Source of the DNA: an uncultured Luteitalea sp.
GTDB lineage: Bacteria; Acidobacteriota; Vicinamibacteria; Vicinamibacterales; Vicinamibacteraceae
Assembly (NCBI GenBank): GCA_934541105.1
Contig: CAKTDA010000002.1
Span: 372,001-436,000, forward strand
Direction: 5' to 3'
DNA length: 64,000 nt
Shown here: in pieces, positions 1-8,833 of the stretch
Layout of the letters: each line of letters begins with the position of its first letter
How positions within the stretch are numbered: the first letter of the stretch is position 1
Notes under the pieces: model-generated
Database searches by the model: none
Seen by the model: only the letters and a program-made list of their open reading frames with translations
Told to the model about the DNA's origin: nothing
Translations under genes and position numbers: made by a program

Positions 1-1
1 C

Positions 2-1192
2 ATGGACCTCGACGGCCTCGCCGACGGCCTGCTGACGATCATCGACAGGCTGATGCCCGTGAAGCGGGCCGGCGTCATCTTCGTGCAGGGCACGCGGCTT
101 GTCAGCTCGAAGCGATCGATTGGTTTCGACAGCAGCGAGTGGGACGCATTCGGGGGCGCCTGCGTCGAGGAGGCGGTGGAGGTGCTGCGCGCGGCGCGCG
201 GCGCGGAGATGGACACCGAGTACGCCCCGCCGCGCCTGCGGCTCGCGCTGCGGCGTGCCCAGATCCACCACATGTACCCGATCGGCGGGCACGACGAACT
301 GCGGGGCGTGCTGTTTGTCGGCGAGAAGCTCTCCGAGGCCCCGTACACGGCCGACGACTTCGCCTTCCTCGGCGTGATCACTGGCCAGGCTGCGCTGCTC
401 GTCGAGAACGCGTTCCTGTACGAGACGCTCTCGGCGCAGGAGCGCGTGCGCCAGGAGCTCGCGATCGCGCGGCGCATCCAGCTCGAGTCGCTGCCGCAGC
501 GCCCCCCGCACGTCGAGGGGCTCGAGGTCTCGGGCATGTCCGTGCCGGCGCTCGAGGTGGGCGGGGACTACTTCGACTACCTCGAAGGGGGCGGACCGGG
601 CCGGCTCGGGATCATGATCGGCGACGTGAGCGGCAAGGGCACGTCCGCGGCGCTCCACATGTCGCGCCTGCAGGGCATCGTCCGGTCCCTGCACGACTTC
701 GGCGTGTCTCCGCGCGACCTGTTCGTCCGCACCAACGACCTGCTCGGCCACAACATGGAACGCCGCGCGTTCGTCACGGTGCTCGGGGTGTTCTTCGACA
801 CCACGACGCGCACGCTCGTCGTGGCGAGGGCGGGCCACCTCCCGCTCTACCACTACGAGGCGGCAACGGGCCACGTCGCGCGCATCCTCCCTCGCGGCCT
901 CGGCATGGGACTCACGGCGCGCGAGCTGTTCGCGAGCGAGCTCGAGGAGCGGCGCCTCACGTACGCGCCAGGCGACGTGTTCCTGCTCATCACGGACGGC
1001 ATCACCGAGGGCCATGCGCTCGACCGCGAGGAGTTCGGCGAGGCACGCCTCGTCGAGCTGTTCAGGACGCTTGCCGCCGAACGCACGCCGGTCGGGGGCA
1101 TCGTCACCGCCGTCAGCGCCGCCACCGCGGAGTTCATCGGCAGCGCGCCGCAGCACGACGACCAGACGGTGATCGCGGTCCGGGCTCACTGA
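2..1192 (+). CDS. GAF / SpoIIE-type PP2C phosphatase (RsbU-like), 5' truncated
   Basis: The visible 396 residues start at the window edge, so the true start lies upstream. The first ~135 residues look like the end of a GAF domain. A short helix (about 140-165, with RQELAIARRIQ) leads into a SpoIIE/PP2C domain with the metal-binding signatures GGDYFD and GDVSGKG and the C-terminal HDDQT. Such proteins dephosphorylate serine-phosphorylated anti-sigma-factor antagonists (partner-switching, RsbU type) in the cytosol. No anti-sigma antagonist or RsbW-like kinase is adjacent, so the target is unknown. The family call is firm; the role is inferred. Confidence 0.85.
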   Translation: MDLDGLADGLLTIIDRLMPVKRAGVIFVQGTRLVSSKRSIGFDSSEWDAFGGACVEEAVEVLRAARGAEMDTEYAPPRLRLALRRAQIHHMYPIGGHDELRGVLFVGEKLSEAPYTADDFAFLGVITGQAALLVENAFLYETLSAQERVRQELAIARRIQLESLPQRPPHVEGLEVSGMSVPALEVGGDYFDYLEGGGPGRLGIMIGDVSGKGTSAALHMSRLQGIVRSLHDFGVSPRDLFVRTNDLLGHNMERRAFVTVLGVFFDTTTRTLVVARAGHLPLYHYEAATGHVARILPRGLGMGLTARELFASELEERRLTYAPGDVFLLITDGITEGHALDREEFGEARLVELFRTLAAERTPVGGIVTAVSAATAEFIGSAPQHDDQTVIAVRAH

Positions 1193-1219
1193 GCCACGGC
1201 CGGGAGCCTGACGAGCGTT

Positions 1220-1297
1220 CGAATGCGCAATGTCGAATGCGCAATGTCGAGGACTCGCCGTGCCGCGGCGGCCGAAGGCCGACCGACAAAGGCCGCG
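1220..1297. repeat. 7/14-bp tandem repeat in convergent gap
   Basis: The 14-mer CGAATGCGCAATGT occurs twice in tandem (1220-1247). It is followed by looser 7-bp steps carrying GGCCGA (about 1269-1297). The repeat fills the gap between the converging phosphatase and FemAB genes. It belongs to the set of heptad-phased intergenic repeats seen elsewhere in this window. Confidence 0.6.
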
Positions 1298-1298
1298 C

Positions 1299-2327
1299 TT
1301 ACGGGATGTTGCCGATGACGAGCGGCCCGATGGCGTTCGCGACGGGCACCGGCAGCTTCTTCCAGATCTCGATGGCGGCCTGGAACCTGCCGCTGCCCGG
1401 GCTCTGATCGGGCGGCGCATCGCGCGAGATCAGCGCGTACTCCCAGTGCAGCGGCACGGGCTCTGCCTTCCACTGCTTCTTGAACAGGTACGTGCCCTCG
1501 CCAGGCGTGGACCGGCCGAAGTCGAACACGCGGGCGCCGCTCGCGATGGCCTCCTTGAGCATGTGCCAGTAGAGCAGCATGTTGGGGTTCATCTGGCGGG
1601 CGGTCCGGAGCGAGGACGCCCACGGCACCTCGATCCGATCCGTATGGGCAATCGTGAGCGAAGCGGCCACCGGCTGCCCGACGTGCCGCACCACATGGAG
1701 GCGTGCCGCCGCGCCGCTTGCCGCCAGCACCGCCGCGAAGAACCGCTTCGGGTAGACCGGCGTGCCGAGGTCGCGCATGTTGACGCTGAACACCGCGTAG
1801 AAGGCGTCGAGCAGTTCGCTGCCGCCGCTCTCGCTCGTGAGCGCGCTCTTCTCGGCCTTGCGAACCAGGTTCCGGACCTTGTTGTCGAGGGCGGTCCACT
1901 GTGCGTCGCCCGTGTCCTGAAGCGACAACAGCATCGTGACCTTGTGCTGCCGCACGGGCGCATCGGGAAGCTGGCGCGCGACGTGGCGCAGTTCCACGTG
2001 CGACGCCTTGCGCTCGCGGGCGATGCGTGACGCCTCGGCAAGCAGCGGCGCCGCGGCGTCGGGCGACGTCGAAAGGACGCCGCCGTAGTTCACGAACGGC
2101 AGCGAGCAGAAGAAGTGTCCGAACAGGCGGCTGCGGAACGCCACGAGGGGCAGCACGCCGACGATGCGCGCGTCGGCACGCGCCGCGAGATAGATCGGCT
2201 CGTGCCCGAACACCGGCCCGAACACGTCGCGCCAGGCCCACGCGTGGTAGGCCGTGGCATGCGGGTGCGCGCCGACGAACGCATCCCACGCCTGCCGGTC
2301 GGTCTCGATCGCAATCGACAGTGACAT
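1299..2327 (-). CDS. FemAB-type GNAT acyltransferase (PEP-CTERM/XrtA-associated type)
   Basis: 342 residues from the ATG at 2327 (MSLSIAIETD). A longer upstream reading exists but is low-complexity and overlaps the neighbour. The protein has the double GNAT fold of FemAB-like aminoacyl/acyl transferases: an AWAWRDVFG-type N-terminal region, a WTALDNKVRNLVRKAEK linker and a FDFGRSTPGEGTYLFKKQW C-terminal core. The FDFGRS...FK signature is characteristic of the FemAB-related proteins that accompany XrtA/PEP-CTERM exopolysaccharide clusters. It lies 19 nt downstream of a nucleotide-sugar dehydrogenase on the same strand, so co-transcription and an envelope-glycan role are likely. The exact substrate is unknown. 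Confidence 0.75.
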   Translation of the reverse strand: MSLSIAIETDRQAWDAFVGAHPHATAYHAWAWRDVFGPVFGHEPIYLAARADARIVGVLPLVAFRSRLFGHFFCSLPFVNYGGVLSTSPDAAAPLLAEASRIARERKASHVELRHVARQLPDAPVRQHKVTMLLSLQDTGDAQWTALDNKVRNLVRKAEKSALTSESGGSELLDAFYAVFSVNMRDLGTPVYPKRFFAAVLAASGAAARLHVVRHVGQPVAASLTIAHTDRIEVPWASSLRTARQMNPNMLLYWHMLKEAIASGARVFDFGRSTPGEGTYLFKKQWKAEPVPLHWEYALISRDAPPDQSPGSGRFQAAIEIWKKLPVPVANAIGPLVIGNIP

Positions 2328-2346
2328 GCGGCCCGGCGCTCCAGGC

Positions 2347-3660
2347 TCAGGCGCGGACGACGTGGTGCGGTCCCTCCGCCGATTCGTGGACGATGTTGCG
2401 CGTGTCGATGACCAGGTCCACCCCGGCATAGAGCGCCGCGTCCTTGAACTGCGCGTGCGCGGTCGAGACGAGCAGGGCGTCGTACCGCCGGAACGTCGCG
2501 TTGTCGCACGGCACCGTCGCGAGGTCGAGTGCGTGCTTGCGGCCGTGGCGCGCGCGCGGGAAGTACGGGTCGCAGTAGTCCACCTGCGCGCCCTTCTCCT
2601 GCAGCAGCTCGATCAGCTCGTAGGAGGGCGACTCGCGGTCGTCGTCGATGTTCTCCTTGTAGCTCAGGCCGAGCACCAGCACCTTCGCGCCGTTGACGCT
2701 CTTGCGCCGGTCGTTGAGCGCGTCGGCGACCTTGCTCACCACGTAGCGCGGCATCGACGTGTTGACCTCGCCCGCCAGCTCGATGAACCGCGTCCACATG
2801 CCGTGCTCGGATGCCTTCCACGACAGGTAGAACGGGTCGAGCGGGATGCAGTGGCCGCCGAGGCCGGGGCCCGGGTAGAACGCCGTGAAGCCGAACGGCT
2901 TGGTCTTTGCCGCCTCGATCACCTCCCAGACGTTGATGCCCATCCGGTCGAAGGTGACCTTCAGCTCGTTGACGAGCGCGATGTTGATCGAGCGGAAGAC
3001 GTTCTCGAGCAGCTTCGACGACTCGGCGACGCGGGCCGACGACACCGGGACGACCTTGTCCACACCGGCGGCATACAGCGCCACGGCCGCCTCGGTGGAC
3101 GGCGCGTTGACGCCGCCGACGACCTTCGGGATCGACTTCGTGTTGAAGTGCGCGTTGCCCGGGTCCTCGCGCTCGGGCGAGAAGGCCAGCAGGAAGTCCT
3201 CGGGGCAGCGCAGCCCCGATACCTCGAGCAGCGGCAGCACTTCCTCGTCGGTCGTGCCCGGATACGTCGTGGACTCGAGCACCACGAGCTGGCCCTTCCG
3301 CAGCCGGGTGGCGATCTCGCGCGCCGTGTTGTGGATGAACGAGAGGTCCGGCTCGCGGTGCGGGCCGAGCGGCGTCGGCACGCAGATGAGGATCGCGTCA
3401 CACTCGGCCAGCCGGTCGAAATCGGTCGTGACGGCAAACCGCCCGCGATCCACGGCCGCGCGGACCCGCGCGGAGCCGATGTGGCGGATGTAGGACTCGC
3501 CGCGGGCGAGCGCCTCGATCTTGGCCGGGTCCACGTCGAAGCCGACGACGCGGAACCCCGCCTCCTCGAACACGAGCGCGAGGGGCAGGCCCACGTAGCC
3601 CTGGCCGATGATGCCGACGACCGCCGTGCGGTCCTGGATGCGAGTGAGGATGTCGGTCAT
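2347..3660 (-). CDS. Nucleotide sugar dehydrogenase (UDP-N-acetyl-hexosamine dehydrogenase type)
   Basis: 437 residues. The N-terminal Rossmann motif is GIIGQGYVGLPLA (about 17-29). The middle domain carries PGPGLGGHCIPLDP with the catalytic cysteine, followed by the C-terminal UDP-binding domain (SYKENIDDDRESP). These enzymes oxidise C6 of a UDP-sugar to a uronic acid in two NAD+-dependent steps for polysaccharide synthesis. The loop around GHCIPLDPFYL resembles UDP-GlcNAc/ManNAc dehydrogenases (WbpA/WecC group) more than UDP-glucose dehydrogenase. That sub-assignment is by memory of motifs only. It is followed by the FemAB gene at a 19-nt gap. Confidence 0.85.
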   Translation of the reverse strand: MTDILTRIQDRTAVVGIIGQGYVGLPLALVFEEAGFRVVGFDVDPAKIEALARGESYIRHIGSARVRAAVDRGRFAVTTDFDRLAECDAILICVPTPLGPHREPDLSFIHNTAREIATRLRKGQLVVLESTTYPGTTDEEVLPLLEVSGLRCPEDFLLAFSPEREDPGNAHFNTKSIPKVVGGVNAPSTEAAVALYAAGVDKVVPVSSARVAESSKLLENVFRSINIALVNELKVTFDRMGINVWEVIEAAKTKPFGFTAFYPGPGLGGHCIPLDPFYLSWKASEHGMWTRFIELAGEVNTSMPRYVVSKVADALNDRRKSVNGAKVLVLGLSYKENIDDDRESPSYELIELLQEKGAQVDYCDPYFPRARHGRKHALDLATVPCDNATFRRYDALLVSTAHAQFKDAALYAGVDLVIDTRNIVHESAEGPHHVVRA

Positions 3661-3714
3661 GATGCGTGCGGTCGTACCTGATACGGGGCCTCCCGGGGCC
3701 CGGCGAACGCTCTA

Positions 3715-3744
3715 GGCTAACAAAACCTTCGGGCGCTGTTAACC
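3715..3744. promoter_or_regulatory. Imperfect inverted repeat in divergent promoter region
   Basis: GGCTAACA (3715-3722) and TGTTAACC (3737-3744) form a 7-of-8 inverted repeat with a 14-nt spacer. It lies in the 165-bp gap between the divergently transcribed sugar dehydrogenase and the small membrane protein gene. It could be an operator serving either gene. No regulator gene lies next to it. Confidence 0.35.
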
Positions 3745-3825
3745 AATCGGCAGGATCCGCGTTGAGCGAGACAGATGCCGGATCGGGGCCGCAGGGTGCG
3801 GGCCGCGAATCCGGGAGGTGACGTC

Positions 3826-4305
3826 ATGAGCGATCTCGCGCCGGTTCTCGGCATTCTTTCCGTCTTCGGCTCGCTGAGCTTCCTGACCTGGGTCATCGTG
3901 GACGGCCTGCGCCGCAAGCAGCAGCTCCGCGTGCTCTCCGACTTCCACAACAAGCTGCTCGACCGCATCAACAACGGCAAGGAGCTCGCCGAGTTCATGG
4001 ACAGCCCCGGCGGCGTCCGGTTCGTCGACTCCATCTCGACCGAACGGATCCATCCGGCCCAGCGGCTCCTCCGGGCCGTCCAGATCGGCATCGTGCTCTG
4101 CGCGGCGGGACTCGGGTGCCGGGCGATTGCCGCCCAGGGCAGCATAGTCGCCCGGGAGGCAAGCGAGGGGTTCGTGGTGCTCGGCATCCTGCTGTTGAGC
4201 GTCGGCATCGGCTACCTCGTCTCGGCCGCGGCGGCCTGGGGGCTGGGCCGCACGCTCGGCGTCTACCCGGCCCAGGCCGGGCAGGCCGGAGAGTCGGCAC
4301 GCTGA
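3826..4305 (+). CDS. Small membrane protein upstream of ECF sigma gene
   Basis: 159 residues from ATG 3826, chosen because GGGAGG lies just upstream; an in-frame extension to 3775 has no RBS. There is an N-terminal membrane helix (LGILSVFGSLSFLTWVIVDG), a soluble amphipathic stretch with HNKLLDRINNGKELAEFMDS, then two more hydrophobic segments (about 88-107 and 120-145). I recognise no named family. It precedes an ECF sigma/anti-sigma pair by 29 nt on the same strand and probably belongs to that operon. Confidence 0.7.
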   Translation: MSDLAPVLGILSVFGSLSFLTWVIVDGLRRKQQLRVLSDFHNKLLDRINNGKELAEFMDSPGGVRFVDSISTERIHPAQRLLRAVQIGIVLCAAGLGCRAIAAQGSIVAREASEGFVVLGILLLSVGIGYLVSAAAAWGLGRTLGVYPAQAGQAGESAR

Positions 4306-4334
4306 CAACCGTAGAAACGTGGGAGCGACGAGCC

Positions 4335-4883
4335 GTGCGTGCCGTGCCCGCCCGATCGATGCAAGCCGACATGGCCCAGCCTGAACGGGCCGAGCCGCGG
4401 CTGGCGCTCGACGAGGCGGAGTTCCGGGCCTTCTACGAGCAGACGGCGAGGGGCCTGCGCGGGTACCTGCGCCGCGCCCTTCCCGCCGGCGACGCAGACG
4501 ATGCGCTCCAGGAGGCGTACCTGCGACTGCTGCGCACTCCGCATGCGGCGCTGCCGCACGACGAACGGCGCGCCTACCTGTACCGGATCGCCGCGAACCT
4601 CGTGAAGGATGCCTGGCGGGCGAAGAAGAAGGCGCCCGTGGCTGGCGGCACGTCGCCAGACGAGACTCCGGCACGCTCGCAGGCCGCCGGCACCAGGATC
4701 GACATCGCCCGCGCGATGGATCGCCTGCGGGTGCAGGAGCAGGCACTGCTGTGGCTCGCGCACGTGGAGCAGGCAAGCCACCGCGAGATCGCGGCCGCAC
4801 TCGACGTGAAGGAAGGCAGCGTGCGCGTGCTGCTGTCGCGGGCACGCCGCAAGCTGGCCGCGGCACTCGGGGTCTCTCGGTGA
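4335..4883 (+). CDS. RNA polymerase sigma factor, ECF/sigma-70 family
   Basis: About 182 residues. Region 2 includes the acidic helix DADDALQEAYLRLLR and region 4 ends in an HTH with HREIAAALDVKEGSVRVLLSRARRKL. I chose the GTG at 4335 because GGGAG lies 9 nt upstream; ATG codons at 4359 and 4371 are alternatives with weaker RBSs. The gene is followed 10 nt later by a zinc-binding anti-sigma-like membrane protein, which likely sequesters it. The regulon is unknown. Confidence 0.85.
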   Translation: MRAVPARSMQADMAQPERAEPRLALDEAEFRAFYEQTARGLRGYLRRALPAGDADDALQEAYLRLLRTPHAALPHDERRAYLYRIAANLVKDAWRAKKKAPVAGGTSPDETPARSQAAGTRIDIARAMDRLRVQEQALLWLAHVEQASHREIAAALDVKEGSVRVLLSRARRKLAAALGVSR

Positions 4884-4893
4884 GGAGGATGTG

Positions 4894-5370
4894 ATGGCCA
4901 ACGACACCTGCCCGCGCGAAGGCGACGTGATCCGGGCGGAATCGGGCGAGCTCGCACCGGATCTGCAGGCGCACCTCGCCACCTGCGAGGGATGCCGGGA
5001 CGTGCGCGCCGTGACGCTCTGCCTGCGCGAGGGCATTGACGACGCCGGCGACACGCCGTTGCCAGACGCGGCCGCCATCTGGTGGCGCGCGGAGGTGCAG
5101 GCGCAGGAGGCGGCGCGGGCACGCGCGCTGCGTCCGCTCGACGCCATGGAGCGTGCCGAACCGGCAATCGCGATCGCGGCCGTCGCCACGCTGATCGTCA
5201 TGCGCGGAGACGCGATCGCGGCACGTGCGTTCGGGTGGATTGGCAGCGACGCCACGAGCCAGATGCTGGCGGTGCTGCCGCCGGCGCTCGTGCCCGTGCT
5301 CGCGACGGGCCTCGCGCTGTGCGGCCTCGTGCTGCTCATCGGCCTCGGCGCCGTCGTCGCCCACGACTGA
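4894..5370 (+). CDS. Putative anti-sigma factor with HxxxCxxC zinc motif and membrane helices
   Basis: 158 residues from ATG 4894, with the strong RBS GAGGAGG at 4883-4889. An adjacent in-frame GTG at 4891 is possible but too close to that RBS. Residues ~30-40 contain HLATCEGC, the HxxxCxxC signature of zinc-binding anti-sigma (ZAS) domains. The C-terminal half has two hydrophobic segments (IAIAAVATLIVM and the last ~30 residues). It immediately follows the ECF sigma gene, so it is probably the cognate membrane-bound inhibitor. Confidence 0.75.
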   Translation: MANDTCPREGDVIRAESGELAPDLQAHLATCEGCRDVRAVTLCLREGIDDAGDTPLPDAAAIWWRAEVQAQEAARARALRPLDAMERAEPAIAIAAVATLIVMRGDAIAARAFGWIGSDATSQMLAVLPPALVPVLATGLALCGLVLLIGLGAVVAHD

Positions 5371-5401
5371 GCAGCCCGTCGACCTGTTCGCTGTTCGTGG
5401 G

Positions 5402-5421
5402 CGTCGATGTTCACATCGACG
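5402..5421. promoter_or_regulatory. 20-bp perfect inverted repeat overlapping the -35 position
   Basis: CGTCGATGT and ACATCGACG flank a central TC, giving 9-bp perfect arms. The site ends 13 nt before a TACGAT -10 box, so a bound protein would cover the -35 area of the CocE-like hydrolase gene. A near-identical sequence occurs at 49574-49592 before the Smr gene. Confidence 0.5.
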
Positions 5422-5434
5422 GACGCCTCCGCAT

Positions 5435-5440
5435 TACGAT
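5435..5440 (+). promoter_or_regulatory. -10 box TACGAT, 6 nt before start codon (leaderless type)
   Basis: TACGAT ends 6 nt before ATG 5447 with no Shine-Dalgarno between them. It is one of nine such arrangements in the window. Confidence 0.5.
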
Positions 5441-5446
5441 CGGGCG

Positions 5447-7309
5447 ATGGCCCGCTACACTCCGCACGCTGCGCTCGCGGCGGCAGTCGCGCTCCTGTGT
5501 ACGCTGACGCTCGTCGCCCAGCCGGCAACCACGCCGGCACCCGCGAAGGGTGCGGCGCTCACGCATACGAAGGCGGAGCACCTCGTGCCGATGCGGGACG
5601 GCACGAAGCTCTACACCGCCGTCTACTCGCCCCGCGAGTGCCCGGCGGGCGGCGCACCAATCCTGCTCCAGCGCACGCCCTACGGCGCACGGCCCTACGG
5701 CGTGCGCGGGTATCCGCCGGTGCTCGGGCCTTCACACCACTTCCAGGACAACGGCTTCATCGTCGCCTACCAGGACGTGCGGGGACGCTACTTCTCCGAG
5801 GGCACGTGGGAGGAGGTCCGGCCGTACGACGCGGACAAGTCGGGCACCGACACCGACGAGTCGTCCGACGCATACGACACCATCGACTGGCTCGTGAAGC
5901 ACGTGCCGTGCAACAACGGACGCGTCGGTATGTGGGGTATCTCGTACCCCGGCTTCTACGTGCTCGCCGCGCTGATCGACGCGCACCCGGCGCTCGTGGC
6001 GGCGTCGCCGCAGGCCCCTGTCGCGGACTACTACCTCGGCGACGACTCGTTCCACAACGGCGCGTTCCTGCTCGCGCACAATTTCTCGTTCTACGTGGAC
6101 TTCTTCCCGCGCGGGCCGCGGCCGCGGCTGCCCGACGCACGCCAGGAGTTCGATTACGGCACGACCGACGGCTACCGCTTCTACCTCGACGCGGGCTCGC
6201 TGACGGACATGAGCCGGACGTACGGGCTCACGCACAACCCGTACTGGATGTCGAACCTCGAACACACGACGTACGACGCGTTCTGGCAGGCGCGATCCAT
6301 CTGGAAGCACTTCCGCGACGTGAAGCCGGCCGTCCTCGTCGTCGGCGGCTGGTACGACGCCGAGAACCTCAACGGCGCACTGCGGACCTTCCGCACGCTG
6401 CGCGACAGGAGCCCGGGCACGAACGTGCACCTCGTGATGGGCCCGTGGACGCACGGAGGCTGGGCCCGTGGCGACGGCAGGCAGGTCGCACGCGTGAACA
6501 CCGGCCAGCCGACGTCGGCCCACTACCGCGACACGGTCGAGTATCCGTTCTTCCTGAAGATGCTGAAGGGTCAGGACGGGCCGCCCCTGCCCGTCGCGAC
6601 GATCTTCGAGACCGGCGCCAACCGCTGGGTGACGGCCGACACATGGCCGACGCCGTCAGAGGGGCGCGCGTACTTCCTCACGGCCGGTGGTGTGTTGAGC
6701 ACCGTGGCACCGCGTGACGGCGACGCGCGGGACGAGTACGTCAGCGATCCGGCAAACCCCGTCCCCGCCGTCGGCCAGGAGGCCATCGGCATGCCGCGCG
6801 ACTACATGGCGTCGGACCAGGCCTTTGCCGCGCGACGACCCGACGTGCTCGTGTACCGCAGCGCCGTCCTCCCGGAAGACGTCACCGTTCGTGGGCCGAT
6901 TGGCGTGGCGCTCCATGTGGCGACGTCGGGCACCGACTCGGACTTCGTGGTGAAGGTGCTCGACGAGTACCCGCCCGATCACCCGCAGGCAGGCATGCAG
7001 CAACTCGTGCGCGGCGAGGCATTCCGCGGCAAGTTCCGCTCGTCGCTCGAGGCACCGGTGCCATTCGAACCGGGCGTTCCGGACGAACTCCGCTTCGACC
7101 TCCCGGACGTGGCCCACACCTTCCGCAAGGGCCACCGCATCGTCGTGCACGTGCAGAGCTCGTGGCTGCCGATCTTCGACCGGAATCCGCAGACGTTCAC
7201 CGACATCCCGACCGCGGCGCCGGAGCAGTTCGTCGCGGCAACGCAGCACGTCTACCGCAGCGCGACACGCCCCTCGCACATCACCCTGCCCGTCGTGCGT
7301 ATCCCGTAG
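5447..7309 (+). CDS. CocE/NonD family hydrolase (X-Pro dipeptidyl-peptidase-like), secreted
   Basis: 620 residues from ATG 5447. The N-terminus is a signal peptide (HAALAAAVALLCTLTLVAQP). The alpha/beta hydrolase core has the nucleophile motif GISYPG inside WGISYPGFYVL and a downstream GPWTHGGW carrying the catalytic His. The C-terminal ~200 residues form the jelly-roll typical of the family (RGPIGVALHVATSGTDSDFVVKVLD). The family cleaves acyl esters, amides or Xaa-Pro peptides; the substrate cannot be told here. It is probably periplasmic. A palindrome and a TACGAT box sit directly upstream. Confidence 0.85.
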   Translation: MARYTPHAALAAAVALLCTLTLVAQPATTPAPAKGAALTHTKAEHLVPMRDGTKLYTAVYSPRECPAGGAPILLQRTPYGARPYGVRGYPPVLGPSHHFQDNGFIVAYQDVRGRYFSEGTWEEVRPYDADKSGTDTDESSDAYDTIDWLVKHVPCNNGRVGMWGISYPGFYVLAALIDAHPALVAASPQAPVADYYLGDDSFHNGAFLLAHNFSFYVDFFPRGPRPRLPDARQEFDYGTTDGYRFYLDAGSLTDMSRTYGLTHNPYWMSNLEHTTYDAFWQARSIWKHFRDVKPAVLVVGGWYDAENLNGALRTFRTLRDRSPGTNVHLVMGPWTHGGWARGDGRQVARVNTGQPTSAHYRDTVEYPFFLKMLKGQDGPPLPVATIFETGANRWVTADTWPTPSEGRAYFLTAGGVLSTVAPRDGDARDEYVSDPANPVPAVGQEAIGMPRDYMASDQAFAARRPDVLVYRSAVLPEDVTVRGPIGVALHVATSGTDSDFVVKVLDEYPPDHPQAGMQQLVRGEAFRGKFRSSLEAPVPFEPGVPDELRFDLPDVAHTFRKGHRIVVHVQSSWLPIFDRNPQTFTDIPTAAPEQFVAATQHVYRSATRPSHITLPVVRIP

Positions 7310-7340
7310 GCTGTAGGCCGTAGGCTGTAGGCCGTAGGCT
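7306..7340. repeat. Five tandem heptamers GTAGGCY
   Basis: GTAGGCT and GTAGGCC alternate five times without a break. They begin inside the stop codon region of the hydrolase (TAG at 7307-7309) and end at the stop of the converging peptidase gene. The last unit plus CCTAC (7334-7345) can also pair as a small hairpin. Confidence 0.8.
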
Positions 7341-7341
7341 C

Positions 7342-8718
7342 CTACGTCCGCGAAACGCCCGCGAGTTCCTCGTACAGGTAGGCCGACGCCAGCACGCCGT
7401 TGTGGAAGTTGCCGAGGTCGAGCCACTCGTTGGGCGCGTGGGCGTTCTCGCCGGGCAGGCCGATGCCGAACAGCACGCTCGGCAACCCGAGCACTTCCTG
7501 GAACGTCGAGACGACGGGAATCGAGCCGCCCTCGCGCACGAACACCGGCGTGCGTCCGAAACCCTTCTCGATTGCGCGGCCGGCCGCCTGCACCCAGGCG
7601 TTGTCGAAGCCGGTGGTCCAGGGCTTGCCGCCGTGCATGTGCGTCACCGTGACCTCGACGGTCTTCGGCGTGAGCTTCTTCACGTAGGCCTCGAACAGCT
7701 TACCGATCGCCTGCGGATCCTGGTTGGGCACGAGGCGCATGCTGACCTTCGCCATGGCACGGGCCGGAATCACCGTCTTGGCGCCCTCGCCCGTGAATCC
7801 CGCATCGAGGCCGTTGATCTCGAACGTCGGCCGCGCCCACTTGCGCTCGAGCGTCGAGTAGCCACTCTCGCCGAACGGCCTGGGCAGCCCGATGTCCTTC
7901 GCCCAGCGCTTCTCGTTGAACGGCAGCTTCCCGAACTCCTTGCGCTCGGCGTCGGTGACGTCCACAACCGCGTCGTAGAAGCCCGGGATCTTCACGCGCC
8001 CCGACTTGTCCTTCATCTGCGCGAGCAGCTGCGTCAGCACGATGGCCGGATTGGCCACCGCCCCGCCGTACGACCCCGAGTGCAGGTCGGTGCTGCTGCC
8101 GACGATGTCGATCTGGAAGTAGGCGAGGCCGCGCAATCCGTAGCAGATCGAGGGGACGTCGCGATCGAACATCGGGGAATCCGAGATGACGACGACGTCG
8201 GCCTTCAGGAGGTCCTTGTTCGCCCCGATGAACGTATCGAGGTTGGCGCTGCCGACCTCCTCCTCGCCCTCGAGCATGACCTTGACATTGATGGGCAGCT
8301 TGCCCGTCTGGCGCAGGTGGGCCTCGATGGCCTTGAGGTGCATGAAGATCTGGCCCTTGTCGTCGGCCGATCCGCGCGCGTAGATCGCGCCCTCCCGCAC
8401 GGTGGCCTCGAACGGCGGCGACTCCCACAACTCCAGCGGATCGACGGGCTGCACGTCGTAGTGCCCATAGAACAGCATCGTCGGCGCGCCCGGCGCGCCG
8501 AGCCATTCGCCGTACACGATCGGGTGCCCCGGCGTTTCGTGCAGCGTCACGTTCGCGAGGCCGATGCGCTGCAGTTCCTCGGCGCACCACTGGGCGCACC
8601 GCCTCACGTCGCCGGCATGCGCGGGCAGCGCACTGATGCTCGGGATGGCAAGGAACTGCTTCAACTGGTCGACGTACGCATCGCGGTGCGTGTTGATGTG
8701 ATCGAGGATGTCGTTCAT
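7342..8718 (-). CDS. M20 family metallopeptidase / dipeptidase
   Basis: 458 residues from ATG 8718, with GGGAG as RBS just upstream. Metal ligands are visible in GHYDVQPVDP (HxD), GSADDKGQ (bridging Asp) and EGEEEVGS (catalytic Glu/ligand). A dimerisation insert follows (IVGSSTDLHSGSYGG) and a C-terminal His sits in GENAHAPNEW. The length and motifs match the carnosinase-like/CNDP dipeptidase subgroup of M20 di-zinc exopeptidases, which are cytosolic. No signal peptide is seen. Confidence 0.9.
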   Translation of the reverse strand: MNDILDHINTHRDAYVDQLKQFLAIPSISALPAHAGDVRRCAQWCAEELQRIGLANVTLHETPGHPIVYGEWLGAPGAPTMLFYGHYDVQPVDPLELWESPPFEATVREGAIYARGSADDKGQIFMHLKAIEAHLRQTGKLPINVKVMLEGEEEVGSANLDTFIGANKDLLKADVVVISDSPMFDRDVPSICYGLRGLAYFQIDIVGSSTDLHSGSYGGAVANPAIVLTQLLAQMKDKSGRVKIPGFYDAVVDVTDAERKEFGKLPFNEKRWAKDIGLPRPFGESGYSTLERKWARPTFEINGLDAGFTGEGAKTVIPARAMAKVSMRLVPNQDPQAIGKLFEAYVKKLTPKTVEVTVTHMHGGKPWTTGFDNAWVQAAGRAIEKGFGRTPVFVREGGSIPVVSTFQEVLGLPSVLFGIGLPGENAHAPNEWLDLGNFHNGVLASAYLYEELAGVSRT

Positions 8719-8769
8719 GAACTCCCGGCCTTCCGCCTCCGCCAGGGCTCCGGCGGACAAGTCGTCGTC

Positions 8770-8811
8770 CGGCCATCGGCTTTCGTCATTCGGCCGACGG
8801 CCTTCGCCACG
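8770..8811. repeat. Six degenerate heptads (CGGCCWN-like)
   Basis: Six consecutive 7-bp units, each starting with CG and mostly CGGCC, fill the gap between the M20 peptidase start and the rhodanese stop. Phasing is strict but the sequence is degenerate. Confidence 0.5.
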
Positions 8812-8833
8812 GGTAGGTAGCCCGTACCCGGTA

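Noticed and set aside
7306..7345. Transcription terminator from GTAGG/CCTAC
   Set aside because: Stem of 5 bp with 2-nt loop and no T-run; explained better as the last unit of the heptad repeat.
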